Part shown: piece by piece, positions 52,418-61,100 of the stretch | How the letters are laid out: each line of letters begins with the position of its first letter | Position numbering within the stretch: position 1 is the stretch's first letter | Assembly (NCBI GenBank): GCA_020558355.1 | Contig: JAJCKG010000014.1 | Coordinates: forward strand, 12,696 to 76,695 | Origin: a bacterium 210820-DFI.6.37 | Lineage (GTDB): Bacteria; Bacillota; Clostridia; Peptostreptococcales; Anaerovoracaceae | Length of the DNA stretch: 64,000 bases | Reading direction: 5' to 3' | Notes under the pieces: generated by a model | Databases searched by the model: none | What the model was told of the DNA's origin: nothing | What the model saw: the letters and a program-made list of their open reading frames with translations, nothing else | Made by a program: the position numbers and the translations under genes

Positions 52418-52457
52418 TTGACAAATGTCTTGACACCTGTCGATAAATGTGTAATAG
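52418..52457 (+). promoter_or_regulatory. Promoter and possible NiaR operator of the nad operon
   Basis: The sequence ATGTCTTGACACCTGTC at 52425-52441 resembles the NiaR (niacin-responsive repressor) box known upstream of nad genes in Bacillota. The TTGACA at 52430-52435 inside it is a -35 box with TAATAG at 52452-52457 (16-base spacer). A second TTGACA lies at 52418-52423. The NiaR call rests on my memory of the motif and on the downstream genes. Confidence 0.5.
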
Positions 52458-52499
52458 TAGAATTAGTATGTTTTACTGATTGATTGAGGGAGAAAGACA

Positions 52500-53408
52500 A
52501 TGAATGAGACTGTGAAGCAAATACAGCAATTAAAAAAAGAAAAGGATGTGCTGATTCTGGCGCATTATTATGTAGATGAGGAAGTGCAGAAAATTGCCGA
52601 CTGTGTGGGAGACTCCTATTTTCTCAGCGAAAAGGCCGTAGAAGCTGAGGAAAAGGTGATCCTGTTCTGCGGCGTGTCCTTTATGGGCGAAAGCGCTAAG
52701 ATCCTCAATCCGGGCAAGCTGGTTCTGATGCCGGATATGGAGGCTGACTGCCCTATGGCGCATATGGCGGCGGCGGAAAAAATTGAGAAAGCCAGAGCCG
52801 AATATGAAGATCTGGCGGTAGTATGCTATATCAATTCCACCGCGGAATTAAAACGACATTCGGATGTGTGCGTAACATCTTCCAATGCGATGAAGATTGT
52901 AAGCTCCCTTCCGAATAAGAATATTCTCTTTGTGCCGGACGAAAATCTGGGAAGATATATTGCTTCCAAGCTCCCGGAAAAGAACTTTATTTTCAACGAT
53001 GGATACTGCTATGTGCATAAAGAGATTCAAAAAGAAGATGTTCTGGCAGCAAAGAAAAGATGGCCGAGGGCCGAGGTTCTGGCTCATCCGGAATGTACCA
53101 TGGCAGTGCTGGAGGAAGCCGATTATATCGGAAGCACGTCAGGCATTATCGCGAGAGCGTCCGAGAGCGCCGCGGAGGAATTTATTGTCTGCACAGAAAC
53201 CGGAGTTTTTTATGAATTGCAAAAAAACAACCCGGAAAAGATCTTCCATCCGGCAAAGGAAGATCAGATCTGTGAAGGAATGAAAAAAATCACTTTGGAA
53301 AAAGTGCTGCGGGCGCTGCAGTCCATGGATCAGACTGTGGAAATGGAAGAAACAGCCCGGAGCGAGGCGCGGCGCCCTTTGACCAGGATGCTGGAGCTGG
53401 CGAAATAG
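52500..53408 (+). CDS. nadA: Quinolinate synthase A
   Basis: NadA joins iminoaspartate and dihydroxyacetone phosphate to quinolinate using an oxygen-sensitive [4Fe-4S] cluster. The 302-residue protein has ILAHYYVDEEVQ and GDSYFLS at the start and the three cluster cysteines in VVCYINSTAE, AHPECTMAVL and DQICEGMKK. The length fits the short NadA type. First gene of nadA-nadB-nadC. Confidence 0.96.
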   Translation: MNETVKQIQQLKKEKDVLILAHYYVDEEVQKIADCVGDSYFLSEKAVEAEEKVILFCGVSFMGESAKILNPGKLVLMPDMEADCPMAHMAAAEKIEKARAEYEDLAVVCYINSTAELKRHSDVCVTSSNAMKIVSSLPNKNILFVPDENLGRYIASKLPEKNFIFNDGYCYVHKEIQKEDVLAAKKRWPRAEVLAHPECTMAVLEEADYIGSTSGIIARASESAAEEFIVCTETGVFYELQKNNPEKIFHPAKEDQICEGMKKITLEKVLRALQSMDQTVEMEETARSEARRPLTRMLELAK

Positions 53409-53435
53409 CCGATAGTTAATAAACAATGGGAGAGT

Positions 53436-54752
53436 ATGATGGACAGGAAATATGATGTGATCATTGTAGGCACCGGCGCTTCCGGTATGTTTGCGGCACT
53501 CAGCCTTCCGCGGGATCTGAGCGTATTGATGATCACAAAGGATAAAACGGAAAACAGCAATTCTTACCTGGCGCAGGGAGGAATCTGCACGCTGAAAGAG
53601 GAACGGGATTTTGAATCCTTCTTTGAAGATACTATGAGGGCAGGAAAATACGAAAATAACGAAGAATCTGTCCGCTGTATGATTCAGGGATCAACGGAGG
53701 TTAACCGGGAGCTTCTCGACTACGGCGTGGAATTTGACCGGACGGAAGACGGCGGCTTCGATTATACCCGGGAAGGGGCTCACAGCAACTATCGAATCCT
53801 GCATTATAAGGATGTTACGGGGAAAGAAATTACCAGCAAGTTGATCGCGGCCGCGGAAAAGCGGGATAACATTGAAATCTGTCAGTATACCCTGATGATG
53901 GATCTGGTGATGGATGGAAACTGCTGTACAGGCATTGTTGTAAAGCGGCAGGATGGAACGGTCTGTCAGATTTCGGCCAAGGCGGTGGTCCTGGCGACAG
54001 GCGGTATAGGCGGTCTCTTTGAGCATTCCACCAACTTCCGCCATATAACCGGAGACAGCTTCGCGCTGGCGGCAAAGCATGGAATCAGGCTGAAAAACCT
54101 CAATTACATACAGATTCATCCGACGGTGCTGTATTCATCCAAGCCGGGAAGAGGCTTTCTGATTTCTGAATCTGTCAGGGGCGAAGGCGCGGTGCTGCTT
54201 AACAGCAAAGGCCAGCGCTTTGTAGACGAGCTGCTTCCGCGGGATGTGGTTTCGGCCGCGATTCAGGAAGAAATGAAAAAGAACCGGAGCCAGTGCGTAT
54301 ACCTTTCCCTGGAAGGCAAACCGGAAAAATGGATCAAGGAACGCTTTCCAAATATATATGAAAAATGTCTGGAAGAAGGCTACGATCTGTGCAAAGAGCC
54401 GATTCCAATTACTCCGGCCCAGCATTATCTGATGGGCGGTATTGAGACCAATACCTACGGAGAAACATCGGCCCGGAACCTGTACGCTGTGGGAGAGACC
54501 GGATGTAACGGCGTCCACGGCGCTAACCGGCTGGCCAGCAATTCTTTGCTGGAGGGTCTTGTTTTCGCCAAACGGGCAGCGGGAAAGATCGCGAAGTCCG
54601 CTCCGCTTATTTCTTACGGAACAAAGCAGGTTGACCTAGCGCCTTACGCGGACGAAGAAGCCTGGAAAGAAGCCAACACAAAGATGATTATGAATGAGAT
54701 AAAAAGAAGGGACGAAAAATTCTATGATCAATGGTGTCACCATAAAGGTTAA
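53436..54752 (+). CDS. nadB: L-aspartate oxidase
   Basis: NadB oxidises aspartate to iminoaspartate for NadA; in anaerobes fumarate is the likely electron acceptor. The 438-residue flavoprotein has the FAD motif VIIVGTGASGMFAAL, SYLAQGGI, the catalytic region HPTVLYSSKPGRGFLISE around Arg and TPAQHYLMGGI. It is about 100 residues shorter than the E. coli enzyme because the C-terminal helical domain is reduced, a common clostridial form. It overlaps nadC by 29 bases. Confidence 0.95.
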   Translation: MMDRKYDVIIVGTGASGMFAALSLPRDLSVLMITKDKTENSNSYLAQGGICTLKEERDFESFFEDTMRAGKYENNEESVRCMIQGSTEVNRELLDYGVEFDRTEDGGFDYTREGAHSNYRILHYKDVTGKEITSKLIAAAEKRDNIEICQYTLMMDLVMDGNCCTGIVVKRQDGTVCQISAKAVVLATGGIGGLFEHSTNFRHITGDSFALAAKHGIRLKNLNYIQIHPTVLYSSKPGRGFLISESVRGEGAVLLNSKGQRFVDELLPRDVVSAAIQEEMKKNRSQCVYLSLEGKPEKWIKERFPNIYEKCLEEGYDLCKEPIPITPAQHYLMGGIETNTYGETSARNLYAVGETGCNGVHGANRLASNSLLEGLVFAKRAAGKIAKSAPLISYGTKQVDLAPYADEEAWKEANTKMIMNEIKRRDEKFYDQWCHHKG

Positions 54753-55581
54753 TATCGATGACTGTCTTCGCCGCGCGCTGCAGGAGGATATTACAGGTGA
54801 AGATGTTTCTACAAACGCGGTAATGCGGGAGAAGAAAAACGGAATCGCGGAGCTGATTTGCAAGCAGGACGGCGTCATCTGCGGACTGGAGATCTTTGAA
54901 CGGGTTTTTCAGCTTCTGGATGAGAATACGATTTTTAAAACGGAATTCAAGGATGGAGATTTTGTTCATAAGGGAGAACTGATCGGTATTGTCGCAGGCG
55001 ATATCCGGGTGATTCTTTCCGGAGAACGGACCGCCCTCAACTATCTGCAGCGAATGAGCGGTATCGCTACCTTTACAAGAGAAATGGCGGCGGAGCTTGC
55101 CGGAAGCGGGACGAAGCTGCTGGATACAAGAAAAACGACTCCTAACATGCGGGTCTTTGAAAAATACGCGGTAAAAGTAGGCGGCGGAAATAATCACCGC
55201 TATAATTTGTCTGACGGCTTGATGCTGAAGGATAATCATATTGGCGCTGCCGGAAGCATAACAAGGGCGGTGGAAATGGCAAAGGAATACGCTCCCTTTG
55301 TCCGCAAGATCGAGGTAGAGGTGGAAACTCTGGAGCAGCTGGATGAAGCCCTCGCTGCCGGAGCGGATATCATTATGCTGGACAACATGGACTATGAAGC
55401 CATGCGGGAAGCGGTAAGACGGACCGGGGGCCGCGCGGAGCTGGAATGTTCCGGAAATGTAACAAAGGAACGGCTGAAGGAAATCGCGAAGATCGGCGTG
55501 GATTATGTTTCCGCGGGAGCCCTGACTTATGGGGCGCCGGTCATGGATATCTCTTTGAAAAACTTAACGCCGACAGAATAA
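54724..55581 (+). CDS. nadC: Nicotinate-nucleotide pyrophosphorylase (carboxylating)
   Basis: NadC converts quinolinate and PRPP to nicotinate mononucleotide. The 285-residue protein shows ALQEDITGEDVST, the core SGERTALNYLQRMSGIAT, LDTRKTTPNMRVFEKYAV, GGGNNHRYNLSDGLMLKDNH split across the substrate site, and EVEVETLEQ. It starts inside nadB, so the operon is translationally coupled. Confidence 0.97.
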   Translation: MINGVTIKVNIDDCLRRALQEDITGEDVSTNAVMREKKNGIAELICKQDGVICGLEIFERVFQLLDENTIFKTEFKDGDFVHKGELIGIVAGDIRVILSGERTALNYLQRMSGIATFTREMAAELAGSGTKLLDTRKTTPNMRVFEKYAVKVGGGNNHRYNLSDGLMLKDNHIGAAGSITRAVEMAKEYAPFVRKIEVEVETLEQLDEALAAGADIIMLDNMDYEAMREAVRRTGGRAELECSGNVTKERLKEIAKIGVDYVSAGALTYGAPVMDISLKNLTPTE

Positions 55582-55607
55582 ATCTGGGGAAAGAGAGGTT
55601 TTGTATC

Positions 55608-56156
55608 ATGATTTATGTACATTTGGCAGATGGCTTTGAAGAAATCGAAGCGCTGACTATTATTGATCTTCTGAGAAGGGCGGAGCTGGCGGTTGAAAGC
55701 GTTTCCATAACCGGAAATAAGCGGGTTATGGGAACCCATGGTGTGCCGGTAGAAGCGGATATCCTCTTTGAAGAGGCGGACTATGAAAGCTGTGAAATGA
55801 TTGTGCTGCCGGGCGGGCTTCCGGGAGCGGATCATCTGGGAAACCATGATGGACTGACGAGCAATATCCGGCGTTTCGCGGAGGATGGAAAATACCTTGC
55901 CGCTATTTGCGCCGCCCCAATGGTCTTTGGAGCGCAGGGCGTGCTGAAGGGGAAAAAAGCCACCATCTACCCGGGCATGGAAGAGCGGCTTGTGGGAGCG
56001 CGGCCTCAGGAGGATCAGGTCGTTGTAGATGGAAAAATTATTACCTCCAAAGGACCGGCCACCGCAATGCCTTTCGCGATCCGTCTGGTAGAGCTTTTAA
56101 AAGGAAAGGCGGCCGCTGATCAGCTGGCGGAAGGTCTGCTATGGAGCCAAAAGTAG
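55608..56156 (+). CDS. DJ-1/PfpI family protein
   Basis: The 182-residue protein belongs to the DJ-1/ThiJ group with FEEIEALTIIDLLRRAE, the acidic residue near the start and the nucleophilic Cys in AAICAAPMVFG. Members act as glyoxalases, deglycases or stress proteins; the role here is unknown. The start at 55608 is chosen because homologues begin with MIYVHLADGFEE and GAGAGG precedes it. It overlaps the PHP gene by 16 bases. Confidence 0.88.
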   Translation: MIYVHLADGFEEIEALTIIDLLRRAELAVESVSITGNKRVMGTHGVPVEADILFEEADYESCEMIVLPGGLPGADHLGNHDGLTSNIRRFAEDGKYLAAICAAPMVFGAQGVLKGKKATIYPGMEERLVGARPQEDQVVVDGKIITSKGPATAMPFAIRLVELLKGKAAADQLAEGLLWSQK

Positions 56157-56950
56157 ATTTCCATATCCACACCTGGTTTTCCGATGGAGCGGCTTCTCCC
56201 ACCGCGATTGTAAAGCAGGCAAAGGCCCATGATTATGACGCCATTGCCATTACCGATCACGATGGAATCAATGGCGTAAAGGAAGCGCTTATCGCGGGAG
56301 AGGCCACCGGCCTGCGGGTAGTTCCCGGTATTGAGCTGGCAACAGAGACGGAGGACGGAATCGGCCTTCATATTCTGGGATACTATATCGATATTGAGAA
56401 TGCTCATTTAAATGAGGTGCTGGAAGATCTGCGCCGCAAAAGGGAAAAGCGGAATGAAAAGCTGCTTGCCCTGCTGGGGGAAATGGGATATCCCTTGAAT
56501 CCGGAAGAGCTGACTCTGCGGCCAGGCCAGGATTTTATAGGAAAGCCTATTATTGCCCGGGCCATGGTAAAAAAAGGATATATTCAAAAGGCAAAAGACG
56601 CTTTTGCGCCGGGGCGGCTGCTGGAGTCCCCGGAGGCGAAAAAAATTAAAAAAGAAAAGCTGAAAACAGCGCGGGCGATTTCCCTGATCCGAGAAGCGGG
56701 TGGGACCGCGGTGCTGGCCCATCCGATTCAGATTCGGGAATTCGGAGATCCCGGGCAGGAGTCTTTTTATGAAAAAGTGGACGCTTTGACGCGCGGTCTG
56801 AAGAAAAGCGGACTGGGCGGTCTGGAGTGTTTTCACAGGGATCATAGTCATGAGCAGGCTTTGCGGTTTGTGGCCATTGCGGAGAAGTATCATCTGCATA
56901 TTACCAGAGGATCGGATTTTCATGGGGAGTGTTTCGGTGCGAAAAAATAG
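56141..56950 (+). CDS. PHP-domain metal-dependent phosphoesterase
   Basis: The 269-residue protein has the PHP motifs DFHIHTWFSDG, AITDHDGI, VPGIELAT, AVLAHP and GSDFHGE, a full set of metal ligands. The closest known types are the nucleoside 3',5'-bisphosphate phosphatase/RNase AM group (YciV), which remove phosphate from pAp or short RNA 5' ends. Cotranslation with the DJ-1 gene is likely. Confidence 0.9.
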   Translation: MEPKVDFHIHTWFSDGAASPTAIVKQAKAHDYDAIAITDHDGINGVKEALIAGEATGLRVVPGIELATETEDGIGLHILGYYIDIENAHLNEVLEDLRRKREKRNEKLLALLGEMGYPLNPEELTLRPGQDFIGKPIIARAMVKKGYIQKAKDAFAPGRLLESPEAKKIKKEKLKTARAISLIREAGGTAVLAHPIQIREFGDPGQESFYEKVDALTRGLKKSGLGGLECFHRDHSHEQALRFVAIAEKYHLHITRGSDFHGECFGAKK

Positions 56951-57020
56951 TTCACGCAGGCTGCTTGTCCTCGCCTCCTTCAGGGGGCTGTGGAGGCAGT
57001 CCGCGTGAACTGTTTTTTTT
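56949..57020 (+). terminator. Rho-independent terminator
   Basis: AGTTCACGC at 56949-56957 pairs with GCGTGAACT at 57003-57011, with an inner GCCTCC/GGAGGC stem, then eight T. It closes the nad-DJ-1-PHP unit. Confidence 0.85.
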
Positions 57021-57089
57021 GACGGGGAAGAGGAGCGCTCCAGATGTTTGCTCTTGTTTTTTGGCGGCGGGGGCGATGTGAATAAAAAA

Positions 57090-57200
57090 GTAGTATAATT
57101 GGGACAAACTGGGAACAATAAATATCGTATAACCTGAGAGAAAGCGCGTTTCGCGCTGGAAAGCCGGGTTTGTTTTACTAAAATCCCTGAAAGGGGAGGA
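57090..57200 (+). promoter_or_regulatory. Promoter and structured leader of the M23 hydrolase gene
   Basis: AGTATAATTGG near 57090-57100 is the -10 region; no clear -35 was seen. The leader holds the hairpin AGCGCG/CGCGCT around 57146-57160 and a GGAGGAGG RBS-like tract. I could not match it to a known riboswitch. Confidence 0.4.
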
Positions 57201-57218
57201 GGAAAAGGAAGCGATATT

Positions 57219-58274
57219 ATGAAAGATTTACCCAGTAGGAGCCTCAGGCTTCTGAGAGAAAAGAAAAAGACCGCGGCGGGCATTGCGGGAGGAATCCTGG
57301 CGGTGATATCCATTGCGGCCGGAACTGCCATAGTACCGTCAGACTTTGAAGTACCAGTAATGTTAGCAAATGGAGAAATCATTACGCCACCCTGGTATGT
57401 GACTGTAGACGGAGAGCGGGTCGCTCTTGTAGACAGTGAAGACGACGCCAGAGAAGTTGTAAAAAAAACAGCCGATCATTACAAAAATAAAGAAACTGTA
57501 AAAATCGAAATAGAAGAGCAGACTTCCACCCAGGCTATGAAGCTAGAAAACGGAGATGAAAAGCCGGAGATCCTTACGGTGGAAGAAGCAGCGGAAAAGA
57601 TCATGTCCAAAGACGAATTGACTGTAAAGACTACGGATGTAGTTACAGAGCAGAAAGCGGTTAAGTTCAAGGAGCTTACAGAAAAAACGGACGACCTGTA
57701 TGAAGGACAGATCAAAGTTAAGCAGGAGGGGAAAAAGGGACTTAAAGAAGTAACGAAAAAAATTACAAAAGAAAATGGAAAGGTTGTAAAGGAGGATGTG
57801 ATCGGGGAGACGGTTCTGCGGGAAGCGGAGCCTGAAATTACTCTGACAGGAACAAAAGAAAACCCTTCTGTGTATCAGGTTTCCAGAGGCGGCACCCATC
57901 AGGGCACCGGGCAGCTGGCAAAACCGCTGGATTCACTGAGAATCACATCCGAATTCGGCCCCCGGTGGGGCAGCACCCATTTGGGCGTTGACTTCGGCAT
58001 GACCCTGGGGTCTTCGATTTACGCCGCGGACGGGGGTACTGTCACTTTTGCCGGCTGGTGCGGAAGCTATGGAAACCTTATAAAAGTAGATCACGGAAAC
58101 GGACTTATGACCTATTACGCGCACTGCAGCCAGCTTCTCGTCAGCCAGGGACAGACCGTTCAGAAGGGAGAAACTATCGCGAAAGTAGGGTCTACCGGAC
58201 ACTCTACCGGACCGCACCTGCATTTTGAAGTGCGGGTCAATGGGCAGAACGTAAACCCTCTGGACTATTTGTAA
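57219..58274 (+). CDS. Cell wall hydrolase with G5 domain and peptidase M23 domain
   Basis: The 351-residue protein has an N-terminal membrane anchor (about 20-40; AAGIAGGILAVISIAAGTAI), a helical region, a G5 domain (about 150-215; KTDDLYEGQIKVKQEGKKG split) and a C-terminal LytM/M23 zinc peptidase (about 235-351; SEFGPRWGSTHLGVDFGM, YYAHCSQLL and GPHLHFEVRVNG with the HxH zinc ligands). Such proteins cut cross-bridges in peptidoglycan, often during cell elongation or sporulation. The gene stands alone. Confidence 0.92.
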   Translation: MKDLPSRSLRLLREKKKTAAGIAGGILAVISIAAGTAIVPSDFEVPVMLANGEIITPPWYVTVDGERVALVDSEDDAREVVKKTADHYKNKETVKIEIEEQTSTQAMKLENGDEKPEILTVEEAAEKIMSKDELTVKTTDVVTEQKAVKFKELTEKTDDLYEGQIKVKQEGKKGLKEVTKKITKENGKVVKEDVIGETVLREAEPEITLTGTKENPSVYQVSRGGTHQGTGQLAKPLDSLRITSEFGPRWGSTHLGVDFGMTLGSSIYAADGGTVTFAGWCGSYGNLIKVDHGNGLMTYYAHCSQLLVSQGQTVQKGETIAKVGSTGHSTGPHLHFEVRVNGQNVNPLDYL

Positions 58275-58356
58275 AAAAGCTGTCTTTTTGTAAATTTTGT
58301 CCTGACAGCCGCCATAAATAGGAAAATCATAGGATGACAAATTTAAACGGCCGTTG

Positions 58357-58391
58357 TATAATATAGGGTAAGTATTTTTAACTTACCCTAT
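58357..58391 (+). promoter_or_regulatory. cysE promoter with an 11-bp inverted repeat at the start site
   Basis: TATAAT at 58357-58362 is followed without a gap by ATAGGGTAAGT (58363-58373), a seven-base loop and its exact complement (58381-58391). It covers the transcription start. It can be an operator for a dimeric repressor of cysteine synthesis or an RNA hairpin in the leader. No T-box was found. Confidence 0.6.
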
Positions 58392-58428
58392 TATTATTGT
58401 ATGAAAACATGGATGAAAGAGGAGCTAT

Positions 58429-59088
58429 ATGGCATTTTTTAAAGAAATAAGAGAAGACATACAGACGGTGCTTCAAAAAGACCCGGCCGCGCGTAATAGC
58501 TTTGAGGTTCTTTTGTGTTATCCGGGCGTGTGGTCTCTGATTTTTCACAAACCAGCTCACTGGTGTTATAATCACAATCTGAAGCTGATCGCGCGTATCA
58601 TATCACAGATTACCAGATGGTTCACCGGAATCGAGATTCATCCCGGCGCCAAAATCGGGCGGCGATGTTTTATCGACCATGGCATGGCTGTGGTCATTGG
58701 AGAAACAACAGAAGTAGGAGATGACGTAACAATCTATCAGGGGGCGACCCTTGGAGGAACCGGAAAGGACACCGGAAAGCGCCATCCTACCATCGGAGAT
58801 CGGGTCATTGTCAGCTCCGGAGCGAAGGTTTTAGGGCCTTTCAAAGTGGGCAATGATGTTAAAATCGGAGCGGGATCCGTTGTGCTGAAGGAGGTTCCGG
58901 ACGGATGTACCGTTGTGGGAATTCCAGGCACCATCGTAAAGCGGAGCAAACCGACCAACGAAGATCTGAATCAGGTAGACCTGCCGGATCCGGTCGCGGT
59001 GGAAATGGAATGTTTGAGACGACGCATTGTAATGCTTGAAAATAAACTGAGGGAACAGGAGAAAGGAAAAGAAGATGAAAATTTATAA
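58429..59088 (+). CDS. cysE: Serine O-acetyltransferase
   Basis: CysE makes O-acetylserine, the precursor of cysteine. The 219-residue protein has the helical N-terminus ([17 protein letters not shown]) and a left-handed beta-helix of hexapeptide repeats ([19 protein letters not shown] with the catalytic His, [25 protein letters not shown]). It is of the short clostridial type. The last 14 bases overlap cysS, so cysteine formation and charging are linked. Confidence 0.95.
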   Translation: MAFFKEIREDIQTVLQKDPAARNSFEVLLCYPGVWSLIFHKPAHWCYNHNLKLIARIISQITRWFTGIEIHPGAKIGRRCFIDHGMAVVIGETTEVGDDVTIYQGATLGGTGKDTGKRHPTIGDRVIVSSGAKVLGPFKVGNDVKIGAGSVVLKEVPDGCTVVGIPGTIVKRSKPTNEDLNQVDLPDPVAVEMECLRRRIVMLENKLREQEKGKEDENL

Positions 59089-60475
59089 TACACTGACAAG
59101 AAAGAAAGAAGAGTTTGTGCCTGTTGATAAGGATGAAATCAAAATCTATGTGTGCGGGCCTACCGTATATAATTTTTTCCACATGGGAAACGCGAGACCC
59201 TTTGTTGTCTTTGATACCCTGAGAAAATACCTGGAATATAGAGGAAACAACGTAAAATTTGTTCAGAACTTTACGGATGTGGATGACAAAATCATCAATA
59301 AGGCCAGAGAGGAAGGGGTCAGCGCCGGAGAAGTCAGTGAAAAGTATATTGAAGAATACTATAAAGACGCGGCGGCCCTCAACGTGAAAAAGGCTACCGT
59401 ACACCCGAAAGTTACGGAGAATATGGATTATATCATCGCTTTTGTAAAGGACCTGATCGACTTAGGGTACGCTTATGAGGTGGACGGAGATGTTTACTAT
59501 AGCACAAGAGCTTTTAAGGATTACGGAAAGCTGTCCGGGCAGAATATTGAAGATCTGGAATCAGGAGCCCGTATCGAAGTAGGAGAAAAGAAAAAGGACC
59601 CGCTCGATTTCGCTCTGTGGAAAGCCAGAAAAACAGAGGATGAAATCGCGTGGGAATCTCCGTGGGGAATGGGCCGTCCGGGCTGGCATATCGAATGCTC
59701 TACCATGTCAAAGCGTTACCTGGGAGATACCATCGATATCCACGCGGGGGGACAGGATCTTACTTTCCCGCATCATGAAAATGAAATCGCGCAGTCGGAA
59801 GCCCACAGCGGAAAGCAGTTTGCTAACTACTGGATGCATAACGGCTATATCACCATCGATAATGAGAAAATGTCCAAATCCAAGGGGAATTTCTTTACGG
59901 TACGGGACATTCTGAAAAGCTATGATGGAGAAGCCATCCGCTTCTTCCTGCTGTCGGGGCATTACCGCAATCCGATCAATTTCAGCGATGGCCTTATGGA
60001 GCAGGCGAAAAACGGTCTTGCGAGAATGCGAAACGCGAAGAGCAACCTGCAGCACCTGATCAAAACCTGCGCGGGTTCTATGACGGAAGAGGAAAAGACC
60101 GCGCTGGCAGGCTATGACAAGTACCGGCAGGAATTTATTCAGGCCATGGATGATGATTTGAACACAGCCGACGCTATTTCTGCGGTATTTGAGCTGATTA
60201 CAGCCATCAATACGGCGGTAAAGGACGGCGCCAGCAAAGAATTCGCGGAAAAATCCCTGGAATTTCTTATGGAGCTGACTGCCGTTTTGGGGCTGCTGCA
60301 GCAGGATGGAGATGACGCGGCCATTGACGATGAGATAAAGGCGCTGGTAGACGAACGTCAGGAGGCGAGAAAAGCCAAGAACTTTGCGAGGGCCGACCAG
60401 ATCCGGGATCTTTTGAAAGAAAAAGGCATTACCCTGAAGGATACACCGCAGGGAGTGCAGATCATAAAAGAATGA
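59075..60475 (+). CDS. cysS: Cysteinyl-tRNA synthetase
   Basis: CysS charges tRNA-Cys. The 466-residue class I synthetase has the zinc-binding [17 protein letters not shown] with a HIGH-like HMGN, GWHIECS, and the KMSKS loop in [12 protein letters not shown]. The length is typical. It overlaps cysE upstream and mrnC downstream. Confidence 0.97.
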   Translation: MKIYNTLTRKKEEFVPVDKDEIKIYVCGPTVYNFFHMGNARPFVVFDTLRKYLEYRGNNVKFVQNFTDVDDKIINKAREEGVSAGEVSEKYIEEYYKDAAALNVKKATVHPKVTENMDYIIAFVKDLIDLGYAYEVDGDVYYSTRAFKDYGKLSGQNIEDLESGARIEVGEKKKDPLDFALWKARKTEDEIAWESPWGMGRPGWHIECSTMSKRYLGDTIDIHAGGQDLTFPHHENEIAQSEAHSGKQFANYWMHNGYITIDNEKMSKSKGNFFTVRDILKSYDGEAIRFFLLSGHYRNPINFSDGLMEQAKNGLARMRNAKSNLQHLIKTCAGSMTEEEKTALAGYDKYRQEFIQAMDDDLNTADAISAVFELITAINTAVKDGASKEFAEKSLEFLMELTAVLGLLQQDGDDAAIDDEIKALVDERQEARKAKNFARADQIRDLLKEKGITLKDTPQGVQIIKE

Positions 60476-60867
60476 TAGATATAAAGGAAGTAAAAAATAT
60501 TAATACGGCGGCTCTTGCCTACCTGGGGGACTCTGTTTATGAAGTGGCCGTGCGTAAGTATATTATGGAGACCGGTCAGTATCATGTTGACCGGCTCCAT
60601 CAGATCGCAATCCGGTTCGTCCGGGCGGAAGGACAGGCCGCGGCGCTGAAAAAACTTATGAAGGAGCTGACGGAAGAGGAGCAGGCTCTGATACGCAGAG
60701 CGAGAAACCGGAAGATTACCTCCAAACCGAGGCACGCGGACCCGGTCACTTACAAGCTGGCTACCGCCTTTGAAGCGTTTGTCGGATATCTGTATCTTAC
60801 CCGGCAGCAGGAACGGCTGGACTGGTTTGTCCATCAGTCCATCACCATTATTAACAACGGAGCGTAA
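60472..60867 (+). CDS. mrnC: Mini-ribonuclease III
   Basis: Mini-III trims 23S rRNA ends. The 131-residue protein has only an RNase III catalytic domain with AALAYLGDSVYEVAVRKY, which holds the metal-binding acidic residues, and the second acidic cluster ATAFEAFVGYLYL. There is no double-stranded-RNA-binding domain. Its start overlaps the cysS stop by four bases, the normal arrangement in Bacillota. Confidence 0.95.
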   Translation: MIDIKEVKNINTAALAYLGDSVYEVAVRKYIMETGQYHVDRLHQIAIRFVRAEGQAAALKKLMKELTEEEQALIRRARNRKITSKPRHADPVTYKLATAFEAFVGYLYLTRQQERLDWFVHQSITIINNGA

Positions 60868-60869
60868 TT

Positions 60870-61091
60870 ATGGCGAAGAAGAAAAAGCAGGTCCGCAATA
60901 AGGCGAGAGATGTCTTTACGGATTATTACAGAACCAACAAACAGTATTCACAGGAAAACCGGCAGCGGCAGGAAGAAGAGGGCGTTAAATCCAAGGGGCT
61001 GAAAAACCTCAGCTATACGGAGAAAACCTATATTGTGATTATTGTGCTGGGTCTGATCGGAATTTTTGTAAAATACGTGATTTTAAGATAG
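60870..61091 (+). CDS. Small membrane protein, 73 residues
   Basis: I do not recognise this family. It has a very basic N-terminus (MAKKKKQVRNKARD), a charged middle rich in Gln and Glu and one transmembrane helix at the C-terminus (about 53-72; YIVIIVLGLIGIFVKYVIL). It starts two bases after mrnC, sits tightly inside an operon and is likely real. The topology suggests a cytoplasmic basic tail that could bind nucleic acid or the ribosome near the membrane. Confidence 0.75.
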   Translation: MAKKKKQVRNKARDVFTDYYRTNKQYSQENRQRQEEEGVKSKGLKNLSYTEKTYIVIIVLGLIGIFVKYVILR

Positions 61092-61100
61092 GAGACAAGA

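Noticed and set aside
54724..54752. Frameshift error at the nadB/nadC junction
   Set aside because: The 29-base overlap leaves both proteins with normal ends and matches the tight packing of the operon.
57090..57218. c-di-GMP or c-di-AMP riboswitch before the M23 hydrolase
   Set aside because: Cell wall hydrolases often have one, but the leader is too short for the c-di-AMP type and lacks the conserved c-di-GMP core.
58275..58428. T-box leader before cysE-cysS
   Set aside because: The leader is only about 60 bases, with no T-box sequence and no terminator/antiterminator pair.
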